Origin: Mauremys mutica
Taxonomy: Eukaryota; Chordata; Testudines; Geoemydidae
Length of the DNA: 64,000 nucleotides
Direction: 5' to 3'
Assembly (NCBI RefSeq): GCF_020497125.1
Contig: NC_059089.1
Location: forward strand, 26,123,282 to 26,187,281
Shown: positions 14,401-24,660 of the stretch, one piece after another
Layout of the letters: each line of letters opens with the position of its first letter
How positions within the stretch are numbered: position 1 is the first letter of the stretch
Program-made: the position numbers and the translations under genes
Notes under the pieces: model-generated
Told to the model about the DNA's origin: nothing
Seen by the model: only the letters and a program-made list of their open reading frames with translations
Database searches by the model: none

Positions 14401-17400
14401 CATGAATAGTGATGTTCATTCCTTTCCAGGCTCTTTGTATTTACACTCCCAGACAGCAGAGTTGCCTGGTGACAGCCTATTCACTCCAACAGCACCTGGC
14501 AAACCCCTCCTTGTCCCCAAAATGTTGGGAGAAATAGTTAACTAATATTTCGTTTAAATGTGAGAGCCATGACTGCCAATGCCTCACAGAGCAGGGTTTA
14601 CAAGATAGAACAGATTTTCTTAAAACTGCAGCAGGTAAAAAAAAAAAACAGAGAAACACAACAGCTCTGCATCACCTGTATCCAACATACAGCAAAAATA
14701 ATCCTAACAGGGTTAGTGCATGATCTAGAATCTGGCAATACCAGACACAGGCAGGTGCTAGTATAAATCTATCAATTTAGCTTACATTTACAGAATGCAA
14801 AGGCTCACGCCACACAAAATAAGCCCATAGGGACTACAGCTTTGACATTTTTACAAGAAACATTCACCATCTTTAATATTTACAACACATGTATTTCAAA
14901 TTTGTTGTAGATCTTTACCTACTTTCCAAAGATTACTACTTCTGGTAAAGGGTCAAGTGTATATAGGAAAGTACACATTTTCAAAGCTAAGCTTTTACAG
15001 CAAAAATAAAGGACATATATTTAGTACAGTCACAGTTTACAGTAAATCTAATATGCACAAATCCTTTGTCAAGTTAATAAGCATTTCTTTTCTTTAAACC
15101 ACATCTAAAAAATTATCTTAAAAGTAATTACGTCATATTTTCTACTTACTAGTGTCAACCAGCTAATTCTTTCTTGTGAAGAAAGACAGACATAATATTT
15201 TACTTCAATGGTACTTTTTAGAAACATTACATCACAGAAAAAAACTCATGTAAAGACACATTATGGCCACTGATAATTTACCAAATAAATACACTGTAAT
15301 CAATTACACTACAAAGAACTCAGAGTAATTACTAAGAAAGCAATATTTTTCTTGTTTTACTTACAGGCTTCCCCTTATCAGAAAATCTTTTGTCTCATTT
15401 TATCAGCATTTTCCCAAAATTTTTATATTGTCACTATATTTGCTTCTCGTGTAATGCTTCAAGTCTATTCTTGCTTATTACGTTTTCCATATTCCATAGT
15501 GCATTTTACAACTGGAAATCTTTCCTATAACTGGTACAAAATAAAACATCTATATTTCTAAAATTCATCAACCATAATAAACTCAATTAGTCATACTATT
15601 AGGCTTTCTTCAAATACATACAAGTATTGCATTGTAGGAACATATTCATTGTTACACAGGTTGTCACATTTCAGGTTTAATATGAACTGACTCAAAAAGA
15701 ACTTCAGAACAAAAAGTGTCTTAACCAAACAGCAGTTCCTGACGTGCTGTAGTTAAAAAAACAACATTACTCCCCAACATTCATACAATTGTTTAAACCA
15801 TGCAGAGAATTACTTCTTTGTTAATATGCAACAATGCACACTGATTTCCAAGGACCAAAAGACACAAAGTCCAAACTGTTTAAATAGCACTCCTTAACTA
15901 TCATACTGTCAATACCATTGAATAAACAGTCCAAAAACAGATGGTTTATATTTCAAAATTTACAAGTTATGATGTGTGTTACCTTTTTTGAATATTGTGA
16001 AATTTTATACACACACTTTCAACACTGCAGTTATGTGTCACAGGCTAATGACAATGCTATCTCTAATGAAAACCTTTTGGATAGCTAAATCCTTATTGGT
16101 AGAAAAGTATGATACAGACTGCATTTTGTTGTCCATTAAATGTCATGACATTCTGTTGTGATTAAAAAATTTTAAATAAAAAATTTACCATGAAGATATT
16201 ACAAATCACTGTATCCATTAAAATTTGCTTATTTCAAGATGCAATTTGCATTCCTACTGTGACAGATGTTAATCCAAACAATATTTACACCAAGTATTAT
16301 CTACCAATTTACCTTCTGTTTTCAAGAACTACTGACCAGCAGAAAGATAATTAGCGGCAAATGGCTGAAGTACGACACTCCAAAAGCACCACAACTTCTT
16401 AAACTAAAGGACTATGTATTCTGTAGAAAATTATTGTGTTGATATAAAATTAAAACACAGCACATAAATCTAATTTCCACTACACACTGAAATAAGTACT
16501 CGTAATAGTTTTATTAGGGTAATGACAGAATATTTTTACTAAATTTACTATTGTGGATTTCTCAGATTTTCTTTCTTGAAGAAACCAAACTGTAACATTT
16601 AGGTGGAATTAAATACCAATCTAGACTACTGCACTTCCCCTTTAAACAAAGACAAAGGATAATCTGCAACAGAAAATTCAATATTGGTTGCTACCTAAGC
16701 ACATAAATTACTAGCGATTGGGAAAAAGCAGTGAAATGTTCTACAGTCTAAAATTGTTGCCTTGGCAATTGAAAGAGATAACAAATGATAACTGGAGATA
16801 AGGATAGGAAGTGAAATCTGTGTGTGTGTTAAAATGGTCTAATGACTGGTCTTTTATCTTTGGAATTAAAGGTAAACATTTATATTGGAATTCTAAATTT
16901 AAGTAACAGCTCTATAGAATAACACATACATCTACCGAAGTTGAGTACTTTGCTGCATGAAGAGATATGAAAATGTCCAGGCTCAGAGATAAATATCATG
17001 CAAAAATTGGAAAGGCAGTCCAGTGTTTCATTCTTATATTATGTTACCGCATCAGCTAAAAGATCTTTATCTTTCATTCATTTTCATGTTTGTTGGAGAA
17101 ATTCCCTTCTGCTCCTCTATGCTACAGGAAAACATTCAGAGTTCAGTCCTCTTCAGCTACAGTTGTAAGGTTTGGGGTTTGTTTAAGCTTAAAACAATCT
17201 GCTCATCTTGGCATATGAAGACCCCAAAACCTGCAGTGGCACTGACATTCAAAATTGGAGACAGCAACCCTACAAACTCCAGAAGTGGGAGGCTAATTAC
17301 AAATAATTTATATGACTACCCCCCAAAATATCCCAAAAAGCTTCCCAAACTATGGACAGACCCACTGAAGTCATCTCCAGGATAACCAACTGGCACATCA

Positions 17401-18867
17401 CATGCTAAACAAAGGGGCTTTCTTATAAAGAGTATCATAAACTATTTAATCTCCATACAAATTAGAAAGGACCCCTGTTTTTTAGAAATGTCAACCCTGA
17501 AGACCTATAGACAGATTAATTTTAGCAAAACTCAACTATCAACCTGGGATGGGCTAAAGGACTACCAGGATTTGAACCAAATGTTCCCAGGATATTTAAT
17601 AATTTCAACCTGACATTTATGCAGTAGACTACATTGAATCAGTTCTCCCTGCTCTACTTTTAGCCAGCCATTTTTTATATTCTTCCCCCCGAGAGTGGTT
17701 GTGCCTTTATAGCTACATAACCTGCAAGGGTTCATAAGGCATTAGCTTGTACAATTTCTTCAGATGGCCACAAAAAGTAAGCGCCGAAATCCTACATAAA
17801 AATCATGCTCAAGTATACAGCTAACCAAATTATATCTGCATTGGTGCTCAGTAGCATTCAGAGATTTGTTGAATGCATAACAGCAGATATTATCCAGTAT
17901 GTAGCAGAAATTAAACATTCTGAAGAGAGTTCTAGTTATATGCATTTATTCCCCTAACTTTAATGCACCTCTGCACAGGAATATCATAATGTAAGATACT
18001 TTAAAAATATAATGTAAGACTGCATAATATAAAATGATACTGTGAATAAAAATGTGAAAGCTTTAATATCCTTATGGATTGCAAAAGCAAAGTATTAATC
18101 AATAGAATTAAAAACAATTTTCTCTGAAATGTACATTTTTTCCCCCAGTACTGAAAAACCCTAAAGTCTTTGAACTTTGCCATTTCTACAGAGAACTCAA
18201 AAAGGACAGACACAAAAAAGAAATCTCAGTTAGAAAGTAACAAGAGATACCGAAGTTGGCATTTTATTTCTTTTAAATAGCCTGATATCCTCTTCAATTA
18301 TTCCCAAAGCCCTAAACTCCTCTAAATTTTCTGTCACTTCCAATAAAATTGTAACATTTAAGTTTGATACATTCCTTTTTTATTTTGAACAAGGAAGGAG
18401 TGGTGTAATAGACTTAACAGGTTCATTGCTTATGAAGCATTCCTCGCATATTGTGCTTAACTCTGCTCAGATTCTGACTAGGATGTTGAAAATGCAGTAA
18501 TAAAAATATTCAGAACTGTTTTGAATTAAGATTTTTGTGTATTAAAATTGATATTTAATTCTATTAAGGCTTTAACTATACCAAAGATCTAAAAGTTGAC
18601 ATACTGCCGATCAGTTAAACTTTCCCTTTTTGGTTTTTGTTTGCCTAGTGTTTACTACCTACTTCTCAAGTTGGAACTAGCAAGAAAGAAATAGCATTTA
18701 CATTTACTCCCCCTTGTTTATGATACTAAGACTCTCAGTTTTCAGGTGAATTAGTTTCAATAGTCCTCCCTCTTATAACTCAAGTTATGGTACAATGTCA
18801 ATGAATGAGCCATACAGTCAAATTTTACATTTAGAGACTGTTCTATGACATTCATACAGGAAGTCTG
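11414..18867. other. Repeat-poor A+T-rich DNA, no gene recognised
   Basis: Apart from the (CA)n tract this is low-GC sequence without recognised transposon ends. The interval 12.4-13.8 kb is somewhat less A+T-rich. On the minus strand, 12772-13101 is open for 110 codons without a start codon near its beginning. That length is not surprising by chance in a window of this size and I recognise no family, so it is not called a gene. Confidence 0.5.
11552..11571. repeat. (CA)n microsatellite
   Basis: A perfect run of ten CA dinucleotides. Confidence 0.9.
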
Positions 18868-18962
18868 CAGCAAATCTGTGAACTGAACCCAGATCTTGAG
18901 TCCCATTCTAATGCCTTAACCACAAGAGTGTCCTTCTCCCTCATTTAAGATAAAAAAATTGA
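18868..18962 (-). repeat. Old CORE-SINE/MIR-like fragment
   Basis: The segment contains gaacccagatcttgagtccc and gccttaaccacaagagtgtc. These resemble the tRNA-derived head of MIR-type SINEs read backwards (box B, then anticodon arm, then box A). It is diverged and short, with no visible target duplication, as expected for an ancient amniote insertion. Confidence 0.5.
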
Positions 18963-20000
18963 TTGTCTTGGCCAATTTGAAACCAAACCATAGGCATTAT
19001 CGGTGGAAAACAAAATCTATTTTAGTTTATTTAAAAAAGAGATTGCCCTTGACTATACAATCGAGTTATCCATGTATATAAGAAACATGCCTGAGGAGGA
19101 AAAGTCCTTTCAGCAGGGAAAAAAACCTGACAAAAGACACAAAGATTCAGGGAACTTCAGAGTCGCTTTTATGTAGATTCTATAAAATATGTACCCTTGC
19201 TGGACAGAAGTCACCAAATAAAAATTAATTTTATCCACTATTAATCTAGTTACACAGAATCAATGTGAGATTACAAAAACGTAGGAACAGATTTGCTCTT
19301 TAAGCAAAAGAGCTTCTGTAAAACCAAAACTTCATAGTTTTCATAGGATGCCATTTGAGATAGTAAATTACGTGCCTGCTGGATTGCAGTTTGTAATAAA
19401 TACAATTTGTTCTCTGTATTACATGGAATTTGACTAATTTGATACAGAACCACCTTCAAACGACAATCACATCCAAATATCATCCCAATGGAGACACTGT
19501 TACAGAAACTATGGCTTCAATATTACTCTTCTTTATAATTTAAGCATCCTTGGAAACTCAAACCTAAAACAGCAATTACTACTTAGTGAGTCAATGGCAT
19601 CAAAAGGTTCTCAGTGACCACTAGTCTTTTAATACAGCAGCCGACAACTAATGATTAAAACATTCAAGGTCATATTTAAACACCACTAATTATTATTTTG
19701 TTGATATACTTCAGAACCTATAACTTACATCCCTCAGTGTTTTAATTGCTCTTTGTGTTTAGGCTTTGAACTGAATGACATTTATACACACACAGAGTTC
19801 ATATTAGTACAGTCTCTTCTCATTTACCAATCAGTAATAAAATACATAAAGAAAAATATCATTACATGGAGTTACAGCAATAATGTACTGCATCTGTAGT
19901 GATTTGTTTTTCAGAGGGAGCCTCAAATGAAACAAAGGTGTAGTTGAGCTTCCATGAAAACCCTGTGAGTTACATATCTAGATATCTTTAAACCAATACA
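18963..20000. other. Non-coding DNA, nothing recognised
   Basis: No gene, RNA or transposon ends seen in this A+T-rich kilobase. Confidence 0.5.
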
Positions 20001-20008
20001 GTCTATGA

Positions 20009-20306
20009 CAATGGTTCTCAACAAGGGGTACACATAAACCCTGGGGGTATGGAGAGGTCTTCCAGGGGGTATGGCAACTCACGTAGATCAGCATTTCTCA
20101 ACCTGGGGATCCAAGATGGGTTTAGAGGGGTTGCAAGTTCAGGGTCAGCATTAAGGTGTGGCAAGTAGGGCAACTGCCTGGGGCCCTGTGCCACAGGGGG
20201 CACCATGAAACTAAGTTACATGCTTCAGACCCTGATGCTTTGGGTACAGAAGACAAATCAGGCTCCCGAAAGGGGTACAGTAGTCTGGAAAGGTTGAGAA
20301 CCACTG
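20009..20306 (-). mobile_element. Non-autonomous hAT-like element with perfect 8-bp target duplication
   Basis: The left end is caatggttctcaac and the right end gttgagaaccactg. They are inverted copies of the terminus seen at 54.1 kb. Both flanks carry gtctatga (20001-20008 and 20307-20314), a perfect 8-bp duplication. The outer parts match the 54.1 kb family in the opposite orientation ('gggggtatg', 'ggggtacagtagtctgg'). A second start of the same kind (cagcatttctcaacctgggg near 20092) suggests another element is nested inside. There is no coding capacity. Confidence 0.85.
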
Positions 20307-20464
20307 GTCTATGATATACAATAAATGGGCTGGGTAAAGGGTGTAAAATTAGGAAAAACATTCAAAATACTCTCCTGGAAAGTTCCCAGATCAACACATT
20401 TCATATAGTTGTCTCCCTTGTGCAATATTTAAAGCCTAGGAGCAAAAAGTTCCCTGCTCAGAAA

Positions 20465-20522
20465 AAGGAGATCTTGTCTCTCTACCGACAAGGAGATCTT
20501 GTCTCTCTACCGACAAGGAGAT
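20465..20522. repeat. 25-bp tandem repeat, 2.3 copies
   Basis: Two exact consecutive 25-bp units occupy 20465-20489 and 20490-20514. Each begins aaggagatcttg and ends ctaccgac. A third, partial unit (aaggagat) follows. The lack of any difference between units suggests a recent slippage or duplication event, or an assembly artefact. Confidence 0.9.
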
Positions 20523-21746
20523 TAACCAAAAAGAAAATGAGTGTTCTACTACTTAGGATGCCTTATCTCTTTTGAGGTAAAGTTCATTAACTGGGCAATA
20601 TCACACAGAAGAGAACTTTGGGTGTGTTTACATTTGTATTATTGGCATATCTTGAATACAGTATGCTTTCAGCTAGTATTAACAAAGCTAGCTTTAAGCT
20701 ACATCTGATACTGTATAATAAGAGGGCTTTCTAAGAAAGGAAGATTAACCCATGTTTAGTCAATACTATTAGCTTTAAAAATGTTTGTTTTTAAAAAGGA
20801 AGAAGCTTGATGCTATTCAACCCAACTAGACAGGAAATTTATCATTTCACTACATATTATAGAAAAAGAATGCCTAAACTTGGCTTCATTTTTCCTTCTG
20901 TAGCCAAGGCAAGGGTCTCAAAATGTTTTTAACTGCAAATTAAAACTGTTAGGAATATTTTATGTTCCTTGAGAATTTTTGGCAGGCTGTGAGATTCACA
21001 GCAAAACACATTCACCAGCAAGTTATTTCCCAGCTAATGGAACTCCTGGACCAAGGATATGCTGTGTAAATTAATAAAATTCTTGCAATGCCACCGAAAA
21101 CATACATTTGCCTGTCTGTTTATAACCTGTGTGGAGATCATTAATATATAATGACATCAAGATAACAGACCAAATCTGAGACTTGAAAGCACAACTCACT
21201 GCTAAAAAGATATGTAAAAATGGCACCTTTTCACTCAACAGATCTCTCCATGTGTATTTGGCGTCACATCCAATATCTTAGAATACATCTATACTAATTT
21301 TTTATTACTGCTAGCACTGCAGAGCCAATACAGCTATGGGAGCATAAGCTGGACTCTAATCTGGTTCACACAACATACATTTTATTACTCAAGTTCCAAC
21401 TACAGAATTGGAGGAGGAGGAAGTATTTTTCTGGTAGTTTGATTAAAAATAAGGACCTGTTTGAAGTTACTCTGAAGTTTGAAGTGTTAGAAATACCTCC
21501 AGAGGAAACAGATTACCGTAACCAAAGTGCAGGGAAGGTCGCCAAGGGAAAATACTATCAGCACCATATACACGGTGCATGCATCTTTTACGTGTTGCAT
21601 ACTAATCAGTCCTAGATTGCTAATTTAGATTTTTATCTGTCAACTATACTTCACGTGTCCACAAAGAGTGTTCTTTAATGTGACATTGTTTGCTGACTGG
21701 TTATGAAGTTATGAATTACCTAGCCAAAGTAAAGGTGATAAAAGAC
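20523..21746. other. Non-coding DNA between transposons
   Basis: No gene recognised. Around 21285-21390 there is 'catctatacta' followed by 'gctagcactgcagagcc'. This might be the remains of another small DNA transposon, but I could not pair its ends. Confidence 0.4.
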
Positions 21747-22039
21747 AGTTACCTTTTCGTAACTGGTGTTCTTCTAGATGTGTTGCTCATGTACATTCCA
21801 TATTAGGTGTGTGTGCTCACCACATGCACCAGTGCCAGAACTTTTTCCCTCAGCAGTAGGGGACCAGCTGTGGCGCCCCCTGAAGTGGTGCCTGCATGGC
21901 ACAGTATAAAGGGCGCCGCCGGCTCCTCTCACTCTCATTTCCTTCTTTCCGGAAACTCTGACAGTGGGGAAGGAGGGTGGGTTGTGGAATGGACATGAGC
22001 AGTGCATCTCGAAGAACACCAGTTACAGAAAAGGTAACT
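21747..22039. repeat. Inverted-repeat terminus of the DIRS-like element
   Basis: Arms at 21747-21800 and 21985-22039 are inverted copies, about 49 of 55 positions alike. The left arm begins agttaccttttc and the right arm ends aaaaggtaact. Between them are about 180 bases with a TATA-like 'tataaagg' near 21905 that could belong to an internal promoter. Part of the arm (ttgctcat...cattccatattaggtg) recurs in direct orientation at 22060-22086. DIRS elements use inverted ends and an internal complementary region to form circles, and this palindrome fits that role. Confidence 0.75.
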
Positions 22040-22099
22040 CTCTTTTCTTCTTCGAATACTTGCTCATATCCATTCCATATTAGGTGCCTCCAAAGCAGT

Positions 22100-22974
22100 A
22101 CCCCTGGAGGTGGGTAGGAGTTCACGGATGTGTCAATTGCAATACAGCTCTGCCAAATCCAGCTTCATCTCCAGCCTGCTGAATGATGGCATAATGAGCC
22201 ATGAACGTGTGGACAGAGGACCACGTTGCAGCTCTATAGATATCCTAAATAGAGATGTGCGCCAGGAAGGTGACCGAAGAAACCTGTGCTCTTGTCAAGT
22301 GGGTGGACAATCAGTGGCAATGGAATCCCGGCCAGGTCATAACAGGTCCTTATGCATGAGGTGATCCAACTGGAAATCCTCAGAGGTCACCGGAAGGCTC
22401 TTCATCCTACCTGCTGTAGCAATGAAGAGCTGAGTTGATTTACAGAAAAGCTTGGTACGTTCTAAATAAAAAGCCAAGACCCTTCGGACATCCAGTATGT
22501 GAAGATGCCTCTCTTCACTGGTCTTGTGCGGTATGGACAGAACACCGGAAGGAAAATGTCCTGGCTCATATGGAAGGTGGATACCACCTTCGGCAGGAAG
22601 GCCAAATGGGGCCACAGCTGAACCTTGTCTTTGTAGAAGACCATATATGGTGGTTCTGAAGTCAAGGCTTTAATTTCAGAGACCCGTCTCGCCAACGTCA
22701 CCGCCACCAGGGAAGCGACCTTCCATGACAGGTGGGAAAATGAGTAGGAACCCAATGGCTCAAAAGGTGTGCCTGTGAGCCTAGAGAGGACCAAGTTAAG
22801 ATCCCACTGTGGGACAAGATTCCATACCTGCAGGAAGACTCTCTCGAGCCCTCTCAAGAATCTGACCATCATGTCATGGGGAAACACAGTCTGTCCTTGG
22901 ATTGGCAGGTGAACAGCAGAGATGGCCGCTAGATGCATTCTAATGGAAGTGTGTGCCAGGCCCTGGTTGCTCAA
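22100..22974 (-). pseudogene. DIRS-like tyrosine recombinase, inactivated
   Basis: The N-terminal part is open at 22974-22462. It contains the 'IRMHLAAISAVH' and 'PFEPLGSYSFSHLSWK' blocks and 'ARRVSEIKAL', which should hold the first catalytic Arg of the recombinase fold. The frame then shifts. The C-terminal catalytic part lies at about 22301-22190: HLTR, the HxxR motif, is at 22290-22301, and the likely nucleophile Tyr is codon 22191-22193 within 'FMAHYAII', in the same frame 36 codons on. A stop (TAG) lies between them, after 'AHISI'. In living elements this enzyme joins circular double-stranded cDNA to the genome without duplicating the target. Here frameshift and stop abolish function. 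Confidence 0.8.
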
Positions 22975-22998
22975 ATGGAGCAGATACTCAAGGACAGC

Positions 22999-23676
22999 CT
23001 ATATGGACAAACATGAGGGAGAGATGCCACACTCGGACGCCCAGTGGGAAAACCTCATCCACTTGGCCAGGTAAGTCAGTCTGGTTGAGAGCTTCCTACT
23101 TCCCAGGAGGACCAGTTGGACTCTTGAACAGGTCTGCTCCTCCAGGTTCAGCCACACAGCATCCACGCTGATAGGTGGAGGGACACTAGATTGGAGTATA
23201 GGAGCTGACCGTGGTCCTGTGACTCTCTTGATCTTTGCCGGGACCCTACTGATGAGTGGAACTGGAGGAAACGTGTACATCAGGCTCTCTGACCATGACA
23301 GGAGGAAGGCATCACAGAGGGACCCCTGCTGAGAGCAAAACCAGTGGCATTTCCTGTTCTGTCTGGTAGCAAACAGGTCCTCTTTGGGAGTTCCCCACCT
23401 TTGGAAGATCATGCATGCTACCTCTGGATGGAGCAACCACTCATGGTGAGAGGAAAAGTCCCTGCTGAGCTGGTCCACCAGTGTATTCTTGACACCGGGA
23501 AGGTGACAAGATTCCCAGTGGATTTTGTGGCTCATGCAGAAGTCCCATAGCGGAATGCCTGTTGACAGAGAGCCAACAAGCGCACTCCCCCTATCCTGTT
23601 GATGTAGAATACTGAGGCTGTGTTTTCCATCAGGACTTGTACCACCCTGTCTGACAGTGGGGAAGGAAGACTCCAC
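22999..23676 (-). pseudogene. DIRS-like RNase H and linker region, decayed
   Basis: The 225-codon open frame starts inside the domain. The early part contains 'LPGVKNTLVDQLSR', the conserved end of the RNase H domain in DIRS and Ty3-like polyproteins (the DxLSR block). Next come 'LLHPEVACMIFQRWG' and 'DLFATRQNRKC', the usual DIRS linker in which a Trp-Gly-x-Pro and an Asp-Leu-Phe-Ala-Thr-Arg precede the recombinase. The late part ('RLTYLAKWMRFSHWA') is the start of the recombinase N-terminal region. The upstream RNase H catalytic acids are not in frame, so the domain is incomplete. Confidence 0.75.
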
Positions 23677-23883
23677 ATGCCAGCCAGATGCTCAGAGCTC
23701 TTTGATGTTTATGTGTAACTTTGCCTCCTCCGGGGATCATATCCCCTGTGTCTGGAGGTCACTGAGCTGGCGCGCCCCATCCGAGGTGTCTAACAACAAC
23801 TCGATGGAGGAAGAGGGGGTTGTCAAACCGAACTCCCTTCAGGACTCTCCCGCGGTCGTTCCAACATTGTAGTGAGGTAAGTA

Positions 23884-24660
23884 TCACCTGGGGAACACCC
23901 TGGCACAGGTCGAGTTGAGGACTGCTCTGATGAACTCTATCCTCTGCACTGGCACCAATGTTGACTTTTTGTTGTTCACCAGTAGGCCCAGAGAGCGGCA
24001 CATGGCTTGAAGCACCGCAACATTCCTTTGGACTTGAGACCTGGAGCTTCCCTTGACGAGCCAGTCATCGAGGTACGGTAGATCTGGATATCCCGGCACC
24101 TGAGGTAAGCCACTATCACCAACATGCACTTCATAAACACTCTTGGTGCTGTTGCCAGGCCAAATGGGAGAACCACAAACTGGTTGTGGTGGGGCCCCAC
24201 CGTAAACCAGAGGAAGCATCTGTGTCTTTGAAAGGGGGGACGGATAGCTCAGTGGTTTGAGCATTGGCCTGCTAAACCCAGGGTTGTGAGTTCAATCCTT
24301 GAGAGGGACACTTAGGGATCTGGGGCAAAAATTGGTCCTGCTAGTGAAGGCAGGGGGCTGGACTTGATGACCTTTCAAGGTCCCTTCCAGTTCTAGGAGA
24401 TTGGTATATCTCCTATTATTATCATCATCTCTATGTGGAAGTATGCATCCTTCAGGTCGAGGGCAGCATACCAGTTTCCCGGATCCAGGGAGAGGATAAT
24501 AGAAGCCAGGGAAACCATGCAGAACTTTAACTTCTTTAGGTACTTGTTGAAGTCTTGCAGGTCCAGGATGGGCTGTAGACCACCCCTGGCCTTTGGGATT
24601 AAAAAGTACCGGGAATAGATCCCCTTGTTCCTTACTCAAGAGGAACTTCCTCCACTGCAC
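23884..24660 (-). pseudogene. DIRS-like reverse transcriptase, split by a SINE
   Basis: Downstream on the minus strand of 24618 one frame reads 'LIPKARGGLQPILDLQDFN', the fingers region. 'LDLKDAYFHI' at about 24434-24463 is RT motif A with its catalytic Asp. A SINE (24233-24415) then breaks the gene. Coding resumes near 24230 with 'FVVLPFGLATAPRVFMKCM' (motif B). The catalytic YLDD box (motif C) is at 24064-24075, followed by 'LGLLVNNKKSTLVPVQ'. The enzyme would copy element RNA into cDNA. Both acidic boxes survive, but the SINE and frameshifts make it non-functional. Confidence 0.85.
24233..24415 (+). mobile_element. tRNA-derived SINE (cryptodiran PolIII/SINE type) inserted in the DIRS RT
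   Basis: The head has an RNA polymerase III box A (tagctcagtgg, 24245-24255) and box B (gagttcaatcc, 24288-24298) spaced as in a tRNA gene. The body follows, and the tail includes 'ggacttgatgacctttcaag', which resembles the 3' end of CR1 LINEs and would let CR1 machinery mobilise it. It ends in a short ATT/ATC-rich tail. It interrupts the DIRS RT between motifs A and B, so it is younger than that insertion. I could not define a clear target duplication. The same family occurs at 52.1 kb and, as a variant, at 55.0 kb. Confidence 0.9.

Noticed and set aside
24241..24310. tRNA-like box A and box B
   Set aside because: They belong to a SINE head. The same sequence recurs at 52.2 and 55.0 kb with SINE bodies and CR1-like tails, and no cloverleaf is kept.
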